Origin: Streptacidiphilus fuscans
GTDB taxonomy: Bacteria; Actinomycetota; Actinomycetes; Streptomycetales; Streptomycetaceae
Length of the DNA: 64,000 nucleotides
Assembly: GCF_015690355.1 (NCBI RefSeq)
Contig: NZ_JADPRT010000001.1
Span: forward strand, 620,001 to 684,000
Direction: 5' to 3'
Positions 1-8,659 of the stretch are shown one piece after another (the stretch's first letter is position 1; each line of letters opens with the position of its first letter). Both the position numbers and the translations under genes were made by a program. The notes beneath the pieces were generated by a model. The model did not search any database and was not told the origin of the DNA. It saw only the letters and a list, made by a program, of their open reading frames with translations.

Positions 1-1
1 C

Positions 2-172
2 GGCCTCAACGTGCAGATGCGTGGGGAGTGGGCCCGATCCGGCGGCACCACCGACCCCGCCGCCGCGGCCGACCCCGGCGCGGGGCGACGGATGCTGAAC
101 GAACGCACCGCCGGGGTCGCCGAGGCCCTCACCCGCTTCCACGAACTCACCCGGGAGCAGCAGACCCGATGA
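2..172 (+). CDS. C-terminal fragment of an amidohydrolase-like protein (possibly creatininase family)
   Basis: An open frame enters from the left edge and ends at a TGA that overlaps the next start codon by four bases (ATGA), so the two genes are translationally coupled. The 56 visible residues include an acidic, alanine-rich stretch followed by an amphipathic helix (AGVAEALTRFHELTREQ). The pattern of a GGxTDP-like turn followed by a long final helix is reminiscent of the C-terminus of creatininase-type amidohydrolases, but the catalytic part lies outside the window, so this is only a guess. Coupling to an enolase-superfamily dehydratase suggests a shared catabolic operon. Confidence 0.45.
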   Translation, partial: GLNVQMRGEWARSGGTTDPAAAADPGAGRRMLNERTAGVAEALTRFHELTREQQTR

Positions 173-1302
173 AGATCGACGAACTCACCCTCTGGACCGT
201 CAACGTCCCCTACGCCCGCCCCTTCACCAGCTCCTTCGAGACCCGCACCGGCACCACCCGGACGATAGTCCGCCTGCGCACCGACGACGGTCTGGAGGGC
301 TGGGGCGAGACCATGCACGGCAGCCCGGTCGCGGCGATCATCACGAAGATCTACCCGCAGCTCCGCGGCACCGACCCGCACCAACTCCAGCGTGCAGCCG
401 GTGCGTTCCACATGGTGCCGTACTTCTACGGCTACCTCGGCGCCGCCGCCCTGGCCGGGCTGGAGATGGCCTGCTGGGACCTGATCGGCAAGGCAGCAGG
501 CCGACCCCTCGCCGACCTGATCGGCGGCCGGGTGCGGGACACCGTCCCGATCACCTCCGTGCTCACCCCGGGCCTCGTCGGCGAACCCGAGGGCGCGCAC
601 GCCCTCGGCGACGCCCTGGTCGAGGAGGTCCGACGGGTCCAGAAGTCCGAAGGGGCATGCGCGTTCAAGGTCAAGGGCTCCACCGACCCCGAACACGACG
701 TCCAGGTCCTCGAGCGGATGCGCGCCCAACTGCCTGACGTGGCGCTGCGGGTCGACCCCAACGCGCACTGGACCGTGCCGCGCACGCTCGAACTGGCCCG
801 CCGCATCGAGGAGATCGGCCTGGAGTACCTGGAGGACCCGGTCCCCGGCCTGGACGGGATGACCGCGGTCCGCCGCGTGCTTCGCGTTCCCCTGTGCACC
901 AACATGTGCGTCACCGAGTTCGACCACGTCGCGCCCGCCGTCCGGCTCGGCGCGGTGGACGTCGTCCACGGCGACGTCCACCGATGGGGCGGAATCGCGC
1001 CGACCCGCAGGCTGGCCGGAGTGCTGGAGACCTTCGGCCTCGGCATGAACCTGCACAGCGGCGGCGAGATCGGCATCTCCACCGCCGCCCACCTGCACGT
1101 CGCCGCGGCGAGCCCGCAGATCGGCTACGCGATCGACACCGTCTACCAGTACCTGGAGCACGACGTGGTCACCGCTCCGTTCACCATCAGCGCGGGCGTG
1201 ATGACCCCACCGGACGGCCCGGGCCTGGGCGTCGAGGTCGACCACGACGCGCTGGACTTCGCCGCGCGCGCCCACGAACGCGACGGAGACCTCCTGCTGT
1301 GA
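169..1302 (+). CDS. Enolase-superfamily sugar-acid dehydratase (glucarate dehydratase-like, MR/MLE family)
   Basis: 377 residues, usual for the mandelate racemase/muconate lactonizing group. N-terminal capping domain (about 1-125), then a TIM barrel. Visible catalytic elements are the KxK pair (FKVKG, K167/K169), metal-binding acidic residues in RVDPNAHW (D196) and YLEDP (E222), and a C-terminal HSGGEIG block with His296, an arrangement most like glucarate dehydratases. It should abstract a proton alpha to a carboxylate and eliminate water from an aldarate or aldonate; the exact sugar acid cannot be read from the sequence. The start at MKIDEL is preferred over an upstream in-frame ATG because it overlaps the preceding stop as ATGA and matches the family's N-terminus. 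Confidence 0.85.
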   Translation: MKIDELTLWTVNVPYARPFTSSFETRTGTTRTIVRLRTDDGLEGWGETMHGSPVAAIITKIYPQLRGTDPHQLQRAAGAFHMVPYFYGYLGAAALAGLEMACWDLIGKAAGRPLADLIGGRVRDTVPITSVLTPGLVGEPEGAHALGDALVEEVRRVQKSEGACAFKVKGSTDPEHDVQVLERMRAQLPDVALRVDPNAHWTVPRTLELARRIEEIGLEYLEDPVPGLDGMTAVRRVLRVPLCTNMCVTEFDHVAPAVRLGAVDVVHGDVHRWGGIAPTRRLAGVLETFGLGMNLHSGGEIGISTAAHLHVAAASPQIGYAIDTVYQYLEHDVVTAPFTISAGVMTPPDGPGLGVEVDHDALDFAARAHERDGDLLL

Positions 1303-1343
1303 ACGGAACGCGCGTGTGATCAGACGCGTGGTCGGGCGAGTGG

Positions 1344-2264
1344 TCAGACGGTAACGGTGGCGCCCCCGGCGGCAAGGGAGGTTTCGGCTGCGGCGAGCAG
1401 CTCGGTCAGCCGCAGCCCGTGCTGGATGTCGCAGGGGTGGCCGCCGCCGGTGCGGGCTGAGGTGAGCAGCGCGTCGATCGCCCTCCGGTACGCGTCCTGC
1501 GGGCCCTCGCTCTGCGGCGGCAGGGAGGCCACGCCGCTGGTGCCGCGGAGGGTCACCTGGACCCCGGCTGCTCGGCGGGGCGCCGTGAGGCTCAGCGTGG
1601 CCGTGCTTGCCGCACCAGTGTGGTGATGCAGCGTCAGCAGCACGGTGTCGCCCGGCCCACGCCGGGCGGCGAGGGCGGACACGTCCCCGAGTACCGGCAG
1701 CAGGACCGACAGCGCATGCGGCCCCACGTCCCACAGCGCGCCCTTCTCGCGACGCCACGGGGACTCGGCGTAGGGGCTGTCGCTGTCCGCGGCGAAGAGC
1801 GAGCCGAGCCAGTCGGCATGAGCGGTGAACCAGCCGCCGGCATCTGCCTGTTCGGCGATCCAGGCGCTCTCCTGCGCACCGAAGCGGGCGGTGAGGAACA
1901 CCACGCTCGCCGTGCCGGCCCGTGCGACGGCCTGAGCCGCCGCGCGGGCGGACGCGACGTCGGTGGCCAGCGGTTTGTCCAGCAGCAGGTGGCATCCGGC
2001 GTGGGCGGCCCGCTCGGCCAGGTCGGACTGCACCGAGGGCGGCAGGGCGACGGCCACCGCGTCGACGTCGGCGAACAGGTCCTCGGGGCTGTCGTAGACC
2101 CGCACGTCGTGCTCGGCGGCCAGATCCCGGGCGGCCTCGGGGCGGCGTCCCCAGACGCCGGTGAAGGCGACGTCGGGATGCGAGGCCAGGGAGGGTGCGT
2201 GAACCCGGGACGCCCAGGGGCCGGTCCCGAGGAGTCCGATGCGCAGGATGCCGTGTGCGGTCAT
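1344..2264 (-). CDS. Gfo/Idh/MocA-family NAD(P)-dependent oxidoreductase
   Basis: 306 residues. An N-terminal Rossmann fold opens with GLLGTGPWASRVHAP (dinucleotide-binding glycine motif), followed by the family's DKPLA motif (about residue 97), which carries the catalytic lysine, and a C-terminal alpha/beta substrate domain with DVGPHAL. Such enzymes oxidise or reduce sugar or inositol hydroxyls. The ATG start overlaps the TGA of the upstream acyltransferase gene by four bases, so the two form one transcript on the minus strand. The gene converges on the enolase gene, with about 40 bases between the stops. Substrate unknown. Confidence 0.85.
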   Translation of the reverse strand: MTAHGILRIGLLGTGPWASRVHAPSLASHPDVAFTGVWGRRPEAARDLAAEHDVRVYDSPEDLFADVDAVAVALPPSVQSDLAERAAHAGCHLLLDKPLATDVASARAAAQAVARAGTASVVFLTARFGAQESAWIAEQADAGGWFTAHADWLGSLFAADSDSPYAESPWRREKGALWDVGPHALSVLLPVLGDVSALAARRGPGDTVLLTLHHHTGAASTATLSLTAPRRAAGVQVTLRGTSGVASLPPQSEGPQDAYRRAIDALLTSARTGGGHPCDIQHGLRLTELLAAAETSLAAGGATVTV

Positions 2265-3454
2265 GCCTCAAGTCTCGCCGACAGCCCGCGCCGTGTCTGA
2301 CGTTCAGCCGCGTTCCGGCGCTCGGGCGCGCCGTCAGGACGGGCGGCCAGGTCGCGGCTGAGTCGACGCCGCAGCAGGCGTCCCAACGGCGCGTCCACGA
2401 CGCGGTTCAGCAGCGCGGCCAGCAGGAGTGAGAAGAGCAGGCCGAGGGTGATCGAGGGCAGCAGCCCCAGTCGTGGGACCGCCTTGAGCAGGCCGCGCAC
2501 GACCGGTATGCCCAGGCTCTGGTGGACCAGGTAGAACGGGTAGGTTAGCGCCCCGGCGTAGATCAGCCAGCGGGTGCGGAGGCGGGCGAGCGGCCCGGTG
2601 GCGGCCAGGGCGAGGAGCACCAGGAAGGCCGTCAGCAGGGCGGCGCTGACGCCCCAGGACTGCGCGCCGCCCCTACCCGGCGCGGCGGAGTGCTCCGCGA
2701 CGCGCCCCGACAGCACGGTCAGCGTGTAGCACCAGGAGAAGCCGACCAGCAGCCACAGCGCGAGGTTGTGGCCGAACCGGTGGATCAGGTAGAGCGCGAT
2801 GCCCGCCGTGAACAGGCCCGCGTACTGGGTGAGCAGGAACTCGTCGAGCACCGTCGAGTGGAGCTCCCGCGTGATCGCGGCGAGGGTCAGCCAGGCGCCG
2901 CAGAAGGCGATCGTGCGACGGTAGGTGAGGCCCACGAAGAGCATCACCGTCATCAGCAGGTAGAACCGGGCCTCGACCCACAGGGTCCACGCGACTCCGT
3001 CGACGGTGTCGAGCCCGAGCGGGCCGGGCGCCATGGTCAGATTGCCGAGCACGGTGCGCACGTCGGTCGGCGCGCCCGACCTCATCCCGGACAGCTCGGC
3101 GACCAGCCCCAGCGCGACGACCAGGATGACGGAGCACCAGTACAGCGGGAAGAGCCGGGCGATCCGGGAGACCGTGAACTGGACGGGGGAGCGTCCCCAG
3201 CAGCTCATGCAGATGGCGAAGCCGCTGATCAGGAAGAACGCCTCGACGCCGAGCCAGCCGTAGCGGCCGGTCGTGTAGAGCATGGGCAGTGCCTGCGGCA
3301 GGTCCGGGCGTCCCCAGAAGTGCGGAGTCGGCGTGCCGACGTAGTGGTAGGCGGCGACCGCGACGGCCGCCACCAGGCGGAGGCCGTCCACTGCGGCGAG
3401 TCGAGGCAGGGCGCGGGCGGGTGTGGGCTCGTGTGTCGGCGCGGGTTCGGGCAC
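2261..3454 (-). CDS. Acyltransferase 3 family integral membrane protein (OafA/YrhL type)
   Basis: 397 residues with about ten hydrophobic segments. The first transmembrane region follows a short Pro-rich N-terminus and contains the family motif LAAVDGLRLVAA...YHYVG with the candidate catalytic histidine; GVEAFFLISGFAI and the Arg of RIARLFPLYW are further hallmarks of acyltransferase 3. These proteins transfer acetyl or other acyl groups to exported glycans or antibiotics at the membrane. The C-terminus is Arg-rich and cytoplasmic. Translationally coupled to the downstream Gfo/Idh/MocA oxidoreductase, which suggests a joint role in sugar modification (inference). Confidence 0.85.
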   Translation of the reverse strand: MPEPAPTHEPTPARALPRLAAVDGLRLVAAVAVAAYHYVGTPTPHFWGRPDLPQALPMLYTTGRYGWLGVEAFFLISGFAICMSCWGRSPVQFTVSRIARLFPLYWCSVILVVALGLVAELSGMRSGAPTDVRTVLGNLTMAPGPLGLDTVDGVAWTLWVEARFYLLMTVMLFVGLTYRRTIAFCGAWLTLAAITRELHSTVLDEFLLTQYAGLFTAGIALYLIHRFGHNLALWLLVGFSWCYTLTVLSGRVAEHSAAPGRGGAQSWGVSAALLTAFLVLLALAATGPLARLRTRWLIYAGALTYPFYLVHQSLGIPVVRGLLKAVPRLGLLPSITLGLLFSLLLAALLNRVVDAPLGRLLRRRLSRDLAARPDGAPERRNAAERQTRRGLSARLEA

Positions 3455-3599
3455 GGTGAACGTCCTTGGGTGGGCAGGGGAGACCGGCCGGCCCGCGCGG
3501 CGGCGCGGGCGGCTGGTGCGGTGCGGCGGTGGGTGCGACGTCAGACGCGACGGCAGACGCGACGTCGGGTGCGAGGTGGCTTCGGCTCAGGCTTTCTGC

Positions 3600-4601
3600 T
3601 CAGGCCCGTGGCCTGCGCAGTGCCCGGTGGGCGAGGGCCAGCGCGACGAGGGCGAGCAAGGCCATGATCCCGGCCTGGGTCCACTGCATCGGCCACAGCT
3701 GGTTGGCGGTGTGGTAGTCCTCGAACGTCGGTGCGCTGTTCGGGCAGGTGGGTTCGCACTGGGCGTACAGAAGGCGACGGCCGTCGGCGAGTTGAACGCC
3801 GTCGCGCAGCAGCCAGTCGTCGGGCGCCAGGTTGTAGCCGTGGTTCGTGAGCAGGTGGCGCACGGGTTGCAGCCACTGGCGCAGCCAGGTCAGGCAGGCC
3901 ATCGCGGCGCCGTAGAGGGCCAGGGTGACGGCCATGGCGGGCAGCGTCCGGCGGACCAGCGTGCCCGCGGCCACGCCCAGGGCCACCGCCAGCAGCACCG
4001 AGGCGGCCAGGACCGGGCCGGTGGCGTTGTAGGGGAGCAGCGTGAAACCGCCGAGGGCGGGGGCGAACGCCGGGGTGACGGCGGTGTGCAGCCACAGGCC
4101 GAGCGCCGCACAGACGCCACCGGCCGTCAGTGCCGCGCCGCCCCAGACGACGAGCAGTTGCCCACGGAGCCAGCGCTGCGGGGACACCGACTGGCTCCAG
4201 GCCAGCCGATACGTGCCCTGCTCGAACTCCCTTGCCACCAGCGGGGCGCCGAGGAAGAGCCCGGCCAGCGCGGGCGTCGCGACCAGCGCGTACTGGAGCA
4301 ACTGGGCGTCCTGGATGGCGGGTTGGGCCTGATCCAGGGCGTCCAGGCAGTCACCGTACAGGCCGCCGGGGCAGTGCGCGGCGGCCATGCGCGCATGGGC
4401 GGCGACGGCCTGCGCCACCACCTCGTGCGTCCACAGCGCCAACAGGGCGAGGACGACCACACCCAGGACCAAAACCGTCCGATGCTGGAACGCGGCAACC
4501 CGGAGCAGAGTGGTGGTGCGCACCTTGGGACCCTGCGGGGAGGTCCGCGCGCGGACGCGCAGCGGGACGAGTCGAGTGGGGACTTGCGGAGAGGCCCTCA
4601 T
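3600..4601 (-). CDS. ABC transporter permease (ABC-2 type)
   Basis: 333 residues with six predicted transmembrane helices: one near residues 45-65, a long extracytoplasmic loop containing several cysteines, then clusters at about 105-125, 160-180, 195-215 and 225-245 and a final helix before an Arg-rich tail. The AREFEQGTYRLAWSQSVS block between the second and third helices is typical of ABC-2 exporters or regulators found beside GntR (YtrA-type) genes. Start codon overlaps the ATPase stop (ATGA). It is the membrane partner of the ATPase encoded just upstream; the substrate is unknown, often cell-envelope stress or antibiotic related. Confidence 0.85.
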   Translation of the reverse strand: MRASPQVPTRLVPLRVRARTSPQGPKVRTTTLLRVAAFQHRTVLVLGVVVLALLALWTHEVVAQAVAAHARMAAAHCPGGLYGDCLDALDQAQPAIQDAQLLQYALVATPALAGLFLGAPLVAREFEQGTYRLAWSQSVSPQRWLRGQLLVVWGGAALTAGGVCAALGLWLHTAVTPAFAPALGGFTLLPYNATGPVLAASVLLAVALGVAAGTLVRRTLPAMAVTLALYGAAMACLTWLRQWLQPVRHLLTNHGYNLAPDDWLLRDGVQLADGRRLLYAQCEPTCPNSAPTFEDYHTANQLWPMQWTQAGIMALLALVALALAHRALRRPRA

Positions 4602-5617
4602 GCGCCGATCCCCTCCGGGGCGTCGGCCGTCAGCGGGCGCATGCCGGGGCTGATCCAGCCTGGCGCGTCGGGCCGGCGCAGGTAGGCGAGCACCAGTTCC
4701 TCCAGGGTGGGCGGCTCACCGGCGGCGGTCCCCGCCCCCGAGGCCTCGGCGGAATGATGCAGTCGGACCAGCACGGACCGAGCCGGACCGCTGCCCCGGC
4801 TCTCGACCACCGCAGGCGTGTCCGACGCACCCGAGAACGGCGCACCGGCCGACTGTGCCGCATCGACGGGGTGAGCCGCGGCAGCGCGCCGCGCGGGAAG
4901 CTCGATGGCGTCCAACAGTCGGTGGGCCGCCAGGAGTTCGGGCAGGGCTCCGGCCAGGCGGACCCGGCCTTGGTCGAGCAGGAGCAGGTGGTCGATGCTC
5001 TCCTCCAGGTCGGCCAGGACGTGGGAGGAGAGCACCAGCGTCGCGCCGCGATCGGCGACGTCGGCAAGGAGGAGCCCCATGGTCCGGCGTCGTGCGAGCG
5101 GATCCAGGTCGGCCAACGGCTCGTCGAGCAGCAGCAGGTCGGCCGCCTTCCCCCGGGCGAGCGCGAGACTGAGGAGGGTGCGGTGGCCGCCGGAGAGGGA
5201 CCCGACGCGGGCGCGCAGCGGAATGCGCGCGGCTTCCAGCACCTCCTCCGCGGCCTCGGACTGCCAGCACGGATTGAGGTCCCGGCCCAGGCGGAGCAGC
5301 CGCCGGACGCTGAACTGCGGGTAGAGGGACCGGTTCTGGGCCACGTAGGCGAGCCGGGCGCGGTGCGCCTCGTCGCCGACCGGACGACCCCACAGCTCCA
5401 ACGTCCCGGAACTGGGCGCGATCAGACCCGCGACGGTGGCCAACAGGGCGCTCTTCCCGGCTCCGTTGGGACCGACCAGGCCGCAGACCGCGCCCCTGGG
5501 TATGCGAAAGCCGCAGTCACGCAGCACGTCCAGCCGATCGCGACGGCCGGGCAGGCCGAGACCGCCGCCGCGACGCACGCTGAGCCCGACGGCCTGGACC
5601 GCCGCGGTGGTGATCAC
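4598..5617 (-). CDS. ABC transporter ATP-binding protein
   Basis: 339 residues. Walker A GPNGAGKS (about 50-57), Q-loop AYVAQN, signature LSGGHRT (His replaces the common Gln), Walker B DLLLLDEP and the switch histidine in SSHVL are all present, so it should hydrolyse ATP. After about residue 225 comes a 100-residue Ala/Pro-rich extension that ends with TLEELVLAYLRR, a C-terminal element seen in ABC-2 exporter ATPases. GTG start overlaps the stop of the gntR gene (GTGA) and its own stop overlaps the permease start, giving a tightly coupled three-gene operon. Confidence 0.9.
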   Translation of the reverse strand: MITTAAVQAVGLSVRRGGGLGLPGRRDRLDVLRDCGFRIPRGAVCGLVGPNGAGKSALLATVAGLIAPSSGTLELWGRPVGDEAHRARLAYVAQNRSLYPQFSVRRLLRLGRDLNPCWQSEAAEEVLEAARIPLRARVGSLSGGHRTLLSLALARGKAADLLLLDEPLADLDPLARRRTMGLLLADVADRGATLVLSSHVLADLEESIDHLLLLDQGRVRLAGALPELLAAHRLLDAIELPARRAAAAHPVDAAQSAGAPFSGASDTPAVVESRGSGPARSVLVRLHHSAEASGAGTAAGEPPTLEELVLAYLRRPDAPGWISPGMRPLTADAPEGIGA

Positions 5618-6039
5618 GAGCGCTCCCGGAGGGCCGCGCCGGGCAAGGGTTCGGCCGTGGGCGGGAACTCCTGGTCCACCACGGACGTGATGAGCGCGAG
5701 GACATCCTCCCGCTCCAGCCCGGCGGACCGCGCTTTCGCCGCCCAGCCCGTCAGCTCGCGCCGGAGGTCACCCGCCGCGGAGTTCTCCGCCTGCCCGAGC
5801 GTCCCGACGACGAAGGTGCCGAGACCCTGCCGGGACTCGACCAGCCCGGCGCGCTGGAGCTCCTGGTAGGCGCGCAGCACGGTGTTGGGGTTGACCGCCG
5901 TCGCCGCGACGACCTCCTTCGCGGTGGGGAGCTTGTCCCCGAGCTGGAGGTGGCCCAGGCGCAGTGCTTGTTCGGTCTGCTGGACGATCTGCTGATACGC
6001 GGGCACGCCGCTGCGACGGCGCACGTGGTACTCGATCAC
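5614..6039 (-). CDS. GntR-family transcriptional regulator (YtrA subfamily)
   Basis: About 141 residues, the short YtrA form: winged-helix DNA-binding domain (GVPAYQQIVQQTEQALRLG ... LPTAKEVVAATAVNPNTVLRAYQEL ... GLGTFVV) plus only a short C-terminal helical tail for dimerisation, with no ligand domain. I chose the GTG start (MIEYHV...); a TTG codon directly before it is also possible. A 14-bp perfect palindrome lies seven bases upstream, so the protein almost certainly represses its own operon with the following ABC ATPase and permease. In characterised YtrA systems the signal is cell-envelope stress. Confidence 0.9.
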   Translation of the reverse strand: MIEYHVRRRSGVPAYQQIVQQTEQALRLGHLQLGDKLPTAKEVVAATAVNPNTVLRAYQELQRAGLVESRQGLGTFVVGTLGQAENSAAGDLRRELTGWAAKARSAGLEREDVLALITSVVDQEFPPTAEPLPGAALRERS

Positions 6040-6045
6040 CAAAAC

Positions 6046-6075
6046 CTACTTTCACTAATTGATTAGTGAAAGTAG
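6046..6075 (-). promoter_or_regulatory. Perfect inverted-repeat operator of the gntR-ABC operon
   Basis: CTACTTTCACTAAT - TG - ATTAGTGAAAGTAG: two 14-base arms that pair perfectly around a 2-base centre, conspicuously AT-rich in this GC-rich DNA. It overlaps the predicted -10 box and lies just upstream of the gntR start codon, exactly where an autorepressor should bind. Confidence 0.85.
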
Positions 6076-6097
6076 TCAAGGAAGATCGGCCTGTCAA
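6069..6097 (-). promoter_or_regulatory. Predicted sigma-70-type promoter of the gntR-ABC operon
   Basis: On the minus strand a consensus -35 TTGACA (6092-6097) is followed after 17 bases by TACTTT (6069-6074) as -10. Transcription would start inside the palindrome, giving a very short leader of some 25 bases. Confidence 0.6.
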
Positions 6098-6104
6098 CGC
6101 CCCG

Positions 6105-6482
6105 TCAGGTCCACCGGTAGTCGCTGACGTGGCCTCCGGTGACGGTGATGGAGCCGTGCGTGGTGTCGTCCTGGCTCCAGACGGTGTAGCGACCGGCGGG
6201 CAGCGGGGTGATGACGGCGGCGTACAGGGTGCGGCCGGGCAGGTGGCGAGGGCGGACGGCCGCGTGCGTCCGCTGCTCGGGCAGGTCCACGGGGCTGACG
6301 TGGATCTCGAGTGCGTCCTCCGCGCTGGTGGTGTGGATGACCAGTGCTCCGGTCCCTGCGCCGATGTCGAGGACGACGCTGCCCTGCCGGGAGGGTGCCG
6401 GCAGTGGCGGATGAGCGTGCCCGTGCCCGTTCCCGTGCTGGTCGTGGGCGGGGTGGTCGTCGATCGCGGTGCTGTGGGTCAT
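6105..6482 (-). CDS. Small conserved hypothetical protein with His-rich N-terminus
   Basis: 125 residues with no signal peptide and no membrane segment. The first 30 residues are rich in His, Asp and Gly (DDHPAHDQHGNGHGHAH), a likely metal-binding tail, followed by a compact beta-rich region (SVVLDIGAGTGALVIHT ... GRTLYAAVITPLPAGRYTVW ... GSITVTGGHVSDYRW). Although IGAGTGAL looks like a methyltransferase motif, the rest is too short and beta-rich for that fold. It lies 61 bases downstream of the DUF4331 gene and is probably cotranscribed with it. Function unknown. Confidence 0.7.
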   Translation of the reverse strand: MTHSTAIDDHPAHDQHGNGHGHAHPPLPAPSRQGSVVLDIGAGTGALVIHTTSAEDALEIHVSPVDLPEQRTHAAVRPRHLPGRTLYAAVITPLPAGRYTVWSQDDTTHGSITVTGGHVSDYRWT

Positions 6483-6543
6483 GACCGGTTCCTTGGGGAC
6501 GGGTTGGGCTCCGGTGCCGGTCGATGCGGCACCGGAGCAGAGA

Positions 6544-7935
6544 TCAGGAGGCGGGGTGGTGGTAGCCGTCGTAGGGGACGCCGAGGTACGGGAAGTGGCC
6601 CAGGTAGGGGTTCTCGGGCGAACTGGCGGTGAGGCCGTCGGTGATCTCGCTCGCCGCGGCGTCCGGCGTGAAGGACTTGTCGACCAGCGCGTAGGTCAGG
6701 CCCGCGATGGCGCGCAGTTCGACGGTGACGACGTCGTCGAAGACCCGGCGCCCGTTCGGGAATCCGGCCGGGTCGCCGCCGATCAGGCCCAGGATGCTCG
6801 GGCTTGCCGAGGGCGGGATGGCGACGTTCAGGCGCAGCATGTCGGCCTCGGTCGAGCCGGTGAAGTTCTCGAAGCCGGGGACGACGCCCTTGGGGATGCC
6901 GGTGAGCAGGATCGCGAGCAGGTCGGCGCGCGACTTGCCGGACTTGTCCAGCGCCTCCAGGTGCGGGAAGACGCCCGGGTACAGCACCGGCAGCAGTCCG
7001 GCGAGTTCCGGCTTGGCGACGTAGGAGGCGAACCGCTTGTCGTCCGCCGGGGGCAGAGCGTTCCACTCGTCCTTGCGGGCCATCGGGACGAGGACCTCGT
7101 TGAACAGCGGGTTCCCCAGTCGGGAGACCTGGACGAACGGACCGGACTCGGAGTCCTTGCCGCGGCCCTGCTCGATGATGCGGGAGGCGCGGCGGCTCGC
7201 GGTGGTCCAGACGCCGATGACGGCGTCCGGATTGCCGGAGTCCTTGCCGCTCCAGCAGCCGCGGGTCAGTTCGTCGACGGGGACCTGCAGCGCGATGCTG
7301 TGGACGTTGAGCTCCTTGGTGGTGTCCACCCCGGGGGCGTTCTGGAAGTGCTGCGCCTTGGCGAAGACCTGAAGCGACTGGAAGGGCCGCAGGTCGGCCA
7401 GGTCGAAGATGGAGCCGAGGTCGACGTAGAAGCCTTCCGCGCGCTGCCCGGCGAAGACCTTCCGGTTGCCCAGGTGGTGCACGGCCTCGTTGGCGAGCGC
7501 CGGGTAGTCAGGGGTGGACAGCGGGCCGATGTTGCACGGCGGGCACATCAGGTCCTTGCCCAGCACCGTCTGCCGCCCGCCCTGCTCGACCCGGGTGACC
7601 GTGTAGGTCTGGAAGCGGTTCCAGTTCTGCGAGTTGAGGGACGTGATCGGTCCGGTGTTGTACAGGAACGTGTCCTGGTTGCGCAGGTGGGTGGTGAAGC
7701 GGAACTGGTAGCTGATGTCGGGCCGCGCGTCGCCGTCGTTGTCGATGTGGATCTCGTAGAGCACGTCGTCGCCGAACTCGTAGAAGTTCGGGCCGCCCGC
7801 CGGGTTCTGGAGCGGGATGTAGTTGGCGATCAGCGTCACGGTGCCCGGGGCGTCGGGGCTGACGAACGCGTACAGGTCGGTGCTGTCGGCGACCGGGTCC
7901 TTGGCGATCTCGGGGGCTTCACGGTGGGAGGACAT
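6544..7935 (-). CDS. DUF4331 domain protein
   Basis: 463 residues without a recognisable signal peptide. It begins with SSHREAPEIAKDPVADSTDLYAFVSPD, the hallmark of DUF4331, and continues with repeated beta-rich blocks (GDDVLYEIHIDNDGDARPDISYQF, TRVEQGG, RGCW). The family has no established activity; its acidic loops suggest calcium binding or a beta-propeller-like fold (inference). RBS GCGAGG precedes the ATG. It is flanked on the same strand by a Tat-signal protein (upstream) and a His-rich small protein (downstream), forming a three-gene unit. Confidence 0.85.
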   Translation of the reverse strand: MSSHREAPEIAKDPVADSTDLYAFVSPDAPGTVTLIANYIPLQNPAGGPNFYEFGDDVLYEIHIDNDGDARPDISYQFRFTTHLRNQDTFLYNTGPITSLNSQNWNRFQTYTVTRVEQGGRQTVLGKDLMCPPCNIGPLSTPDYPALANEAVHHLGNRKVFAGQRAEGFYVDLGSIFDLADLRPFQSLQVFAKAQHFQNAPGVDTTKELNVHSIALQVPVDELTRGCWSGKDSGNPDAVIGVWTTASRRASRIIEQGRGKDSESGPFVQVSRLGNPLFNEVLVPMARKDEWNALPPADDKRFASYVAKPELAGLLPVLYPGVFPHLEALDKSGKSRADLLAILLTGIPKGVVPGFENFTGSTEADMLRLNVAIPPSASPSILGLIGGDPAGFPNGRRVFDDVVTVELRAIAGLTYALVDKSFTPDAAASEITDGLTASSPENPYLGHFPYLGVPYDGYHHPAS

Positions 7936-8030
7936 GGAGAACCTCGCAGACGGGGTGGTGGGTGCCGCAGGACAGGTGAGGTCCGGCCGGGGGATCTCCC
8001 GGCCGGTGCCTCCCAGGGAGAACCCGGGAG

Positions 8031-8360
8031 TCAGCGCGCGGCGCGCAGCAGTTCGGCGGTGAGCTTGGGGTCGCGGACCCGGTGGTGGCGTTCGCCGTGG
8101 AAGATGTCGAGTTCGCCGGTGCGGGCGTCGACGACACGGACCACGAATGCCTCGCCCGAGGTGTGCCGAGGAGCGTCGTGCGACGCCGGCGTGTCGGGTT
8201 CGGGTCGCGGTGCCGCGGCTGCGGCCTCGGTGGCGCCGGCATTCAGGGCGAATCCCGCCGCGACGGTCACCGCGCCTGCGGCGCCGGCGTGCTGGATCAG
8301 GCGACGACGCGACAGGGGTGACGGATCGTCAGGCCGTTCGGTGTCGAGGTCCTGGGACAT
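8031..8360 (-). CDS. Small Tat-exported hypothetical protein
   Basis: 109 residues. The N-terminus carries a twin-arginine signal (SRRRLIQHAGAAGAVTVAAGFAL) with a probable cleavage after ATEAAAA. The mature part is about 65 residues and includes GEAFVVRVVDARTGELDIFHGERHHRVRDPKL, a short beta-rich segment with a GERHHR basic patch. RBS CGGAGGAC is well placed. It lies upstream of the DUF4331 gene on the same strand; related short Tat proteins are common beside DUF4331 genes in actinomycetes (recollection). Function unknown. Confidence 0.7.
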   Translation of the reverse strand: MSQDLDTERPDDPSPLSRRRLIQHAGAAGAVTVAAGFALNAGATEAAAAAPRPEPDTPASHDAPRHTSGEAFVVRVVDARTGELDIFHGERHHRVRDPKLTAELLRAAR

Positions 8361-8659
8361 GGGCAGTCCTCCGATGGGACGCGGATGCGAGGAAGCCGCC
8401 CTCGCCGGGATCCGCGCCTCGGCCGACGCGGAGCAGCAACCAGCCCTCCGCGAGGGCAGCCTGAAGCGGGCGAGGAGTGAGGATCCGGACGGGGCGGCGA
8501 CGGTCGCTCGCAGTCAATCCCCGACATAACGGGCAGTCAAGCACCATATGCGCACCACGGACCCCGCCCTGACCACGGACGCGATGCGGAATGCCAGCTC
8601 ACAGCCGCCCCGGCGGGCCCGACCGGGTGAACTTGACCGAGCACTGACGGGTCGGCCGC
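8361..8659. other. Intergenic stretch without a recognised gene
   Basis: 299 bases between the start of the Tat-signal gene and the stop of the serine hydrolase gene, both on the minus strand. It must hold the promoter of the DUF4331 unit. I see no convincing ORF, RNA gene or terminator hairpin; reading frames here lack start signals. Confidence 0.5.
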
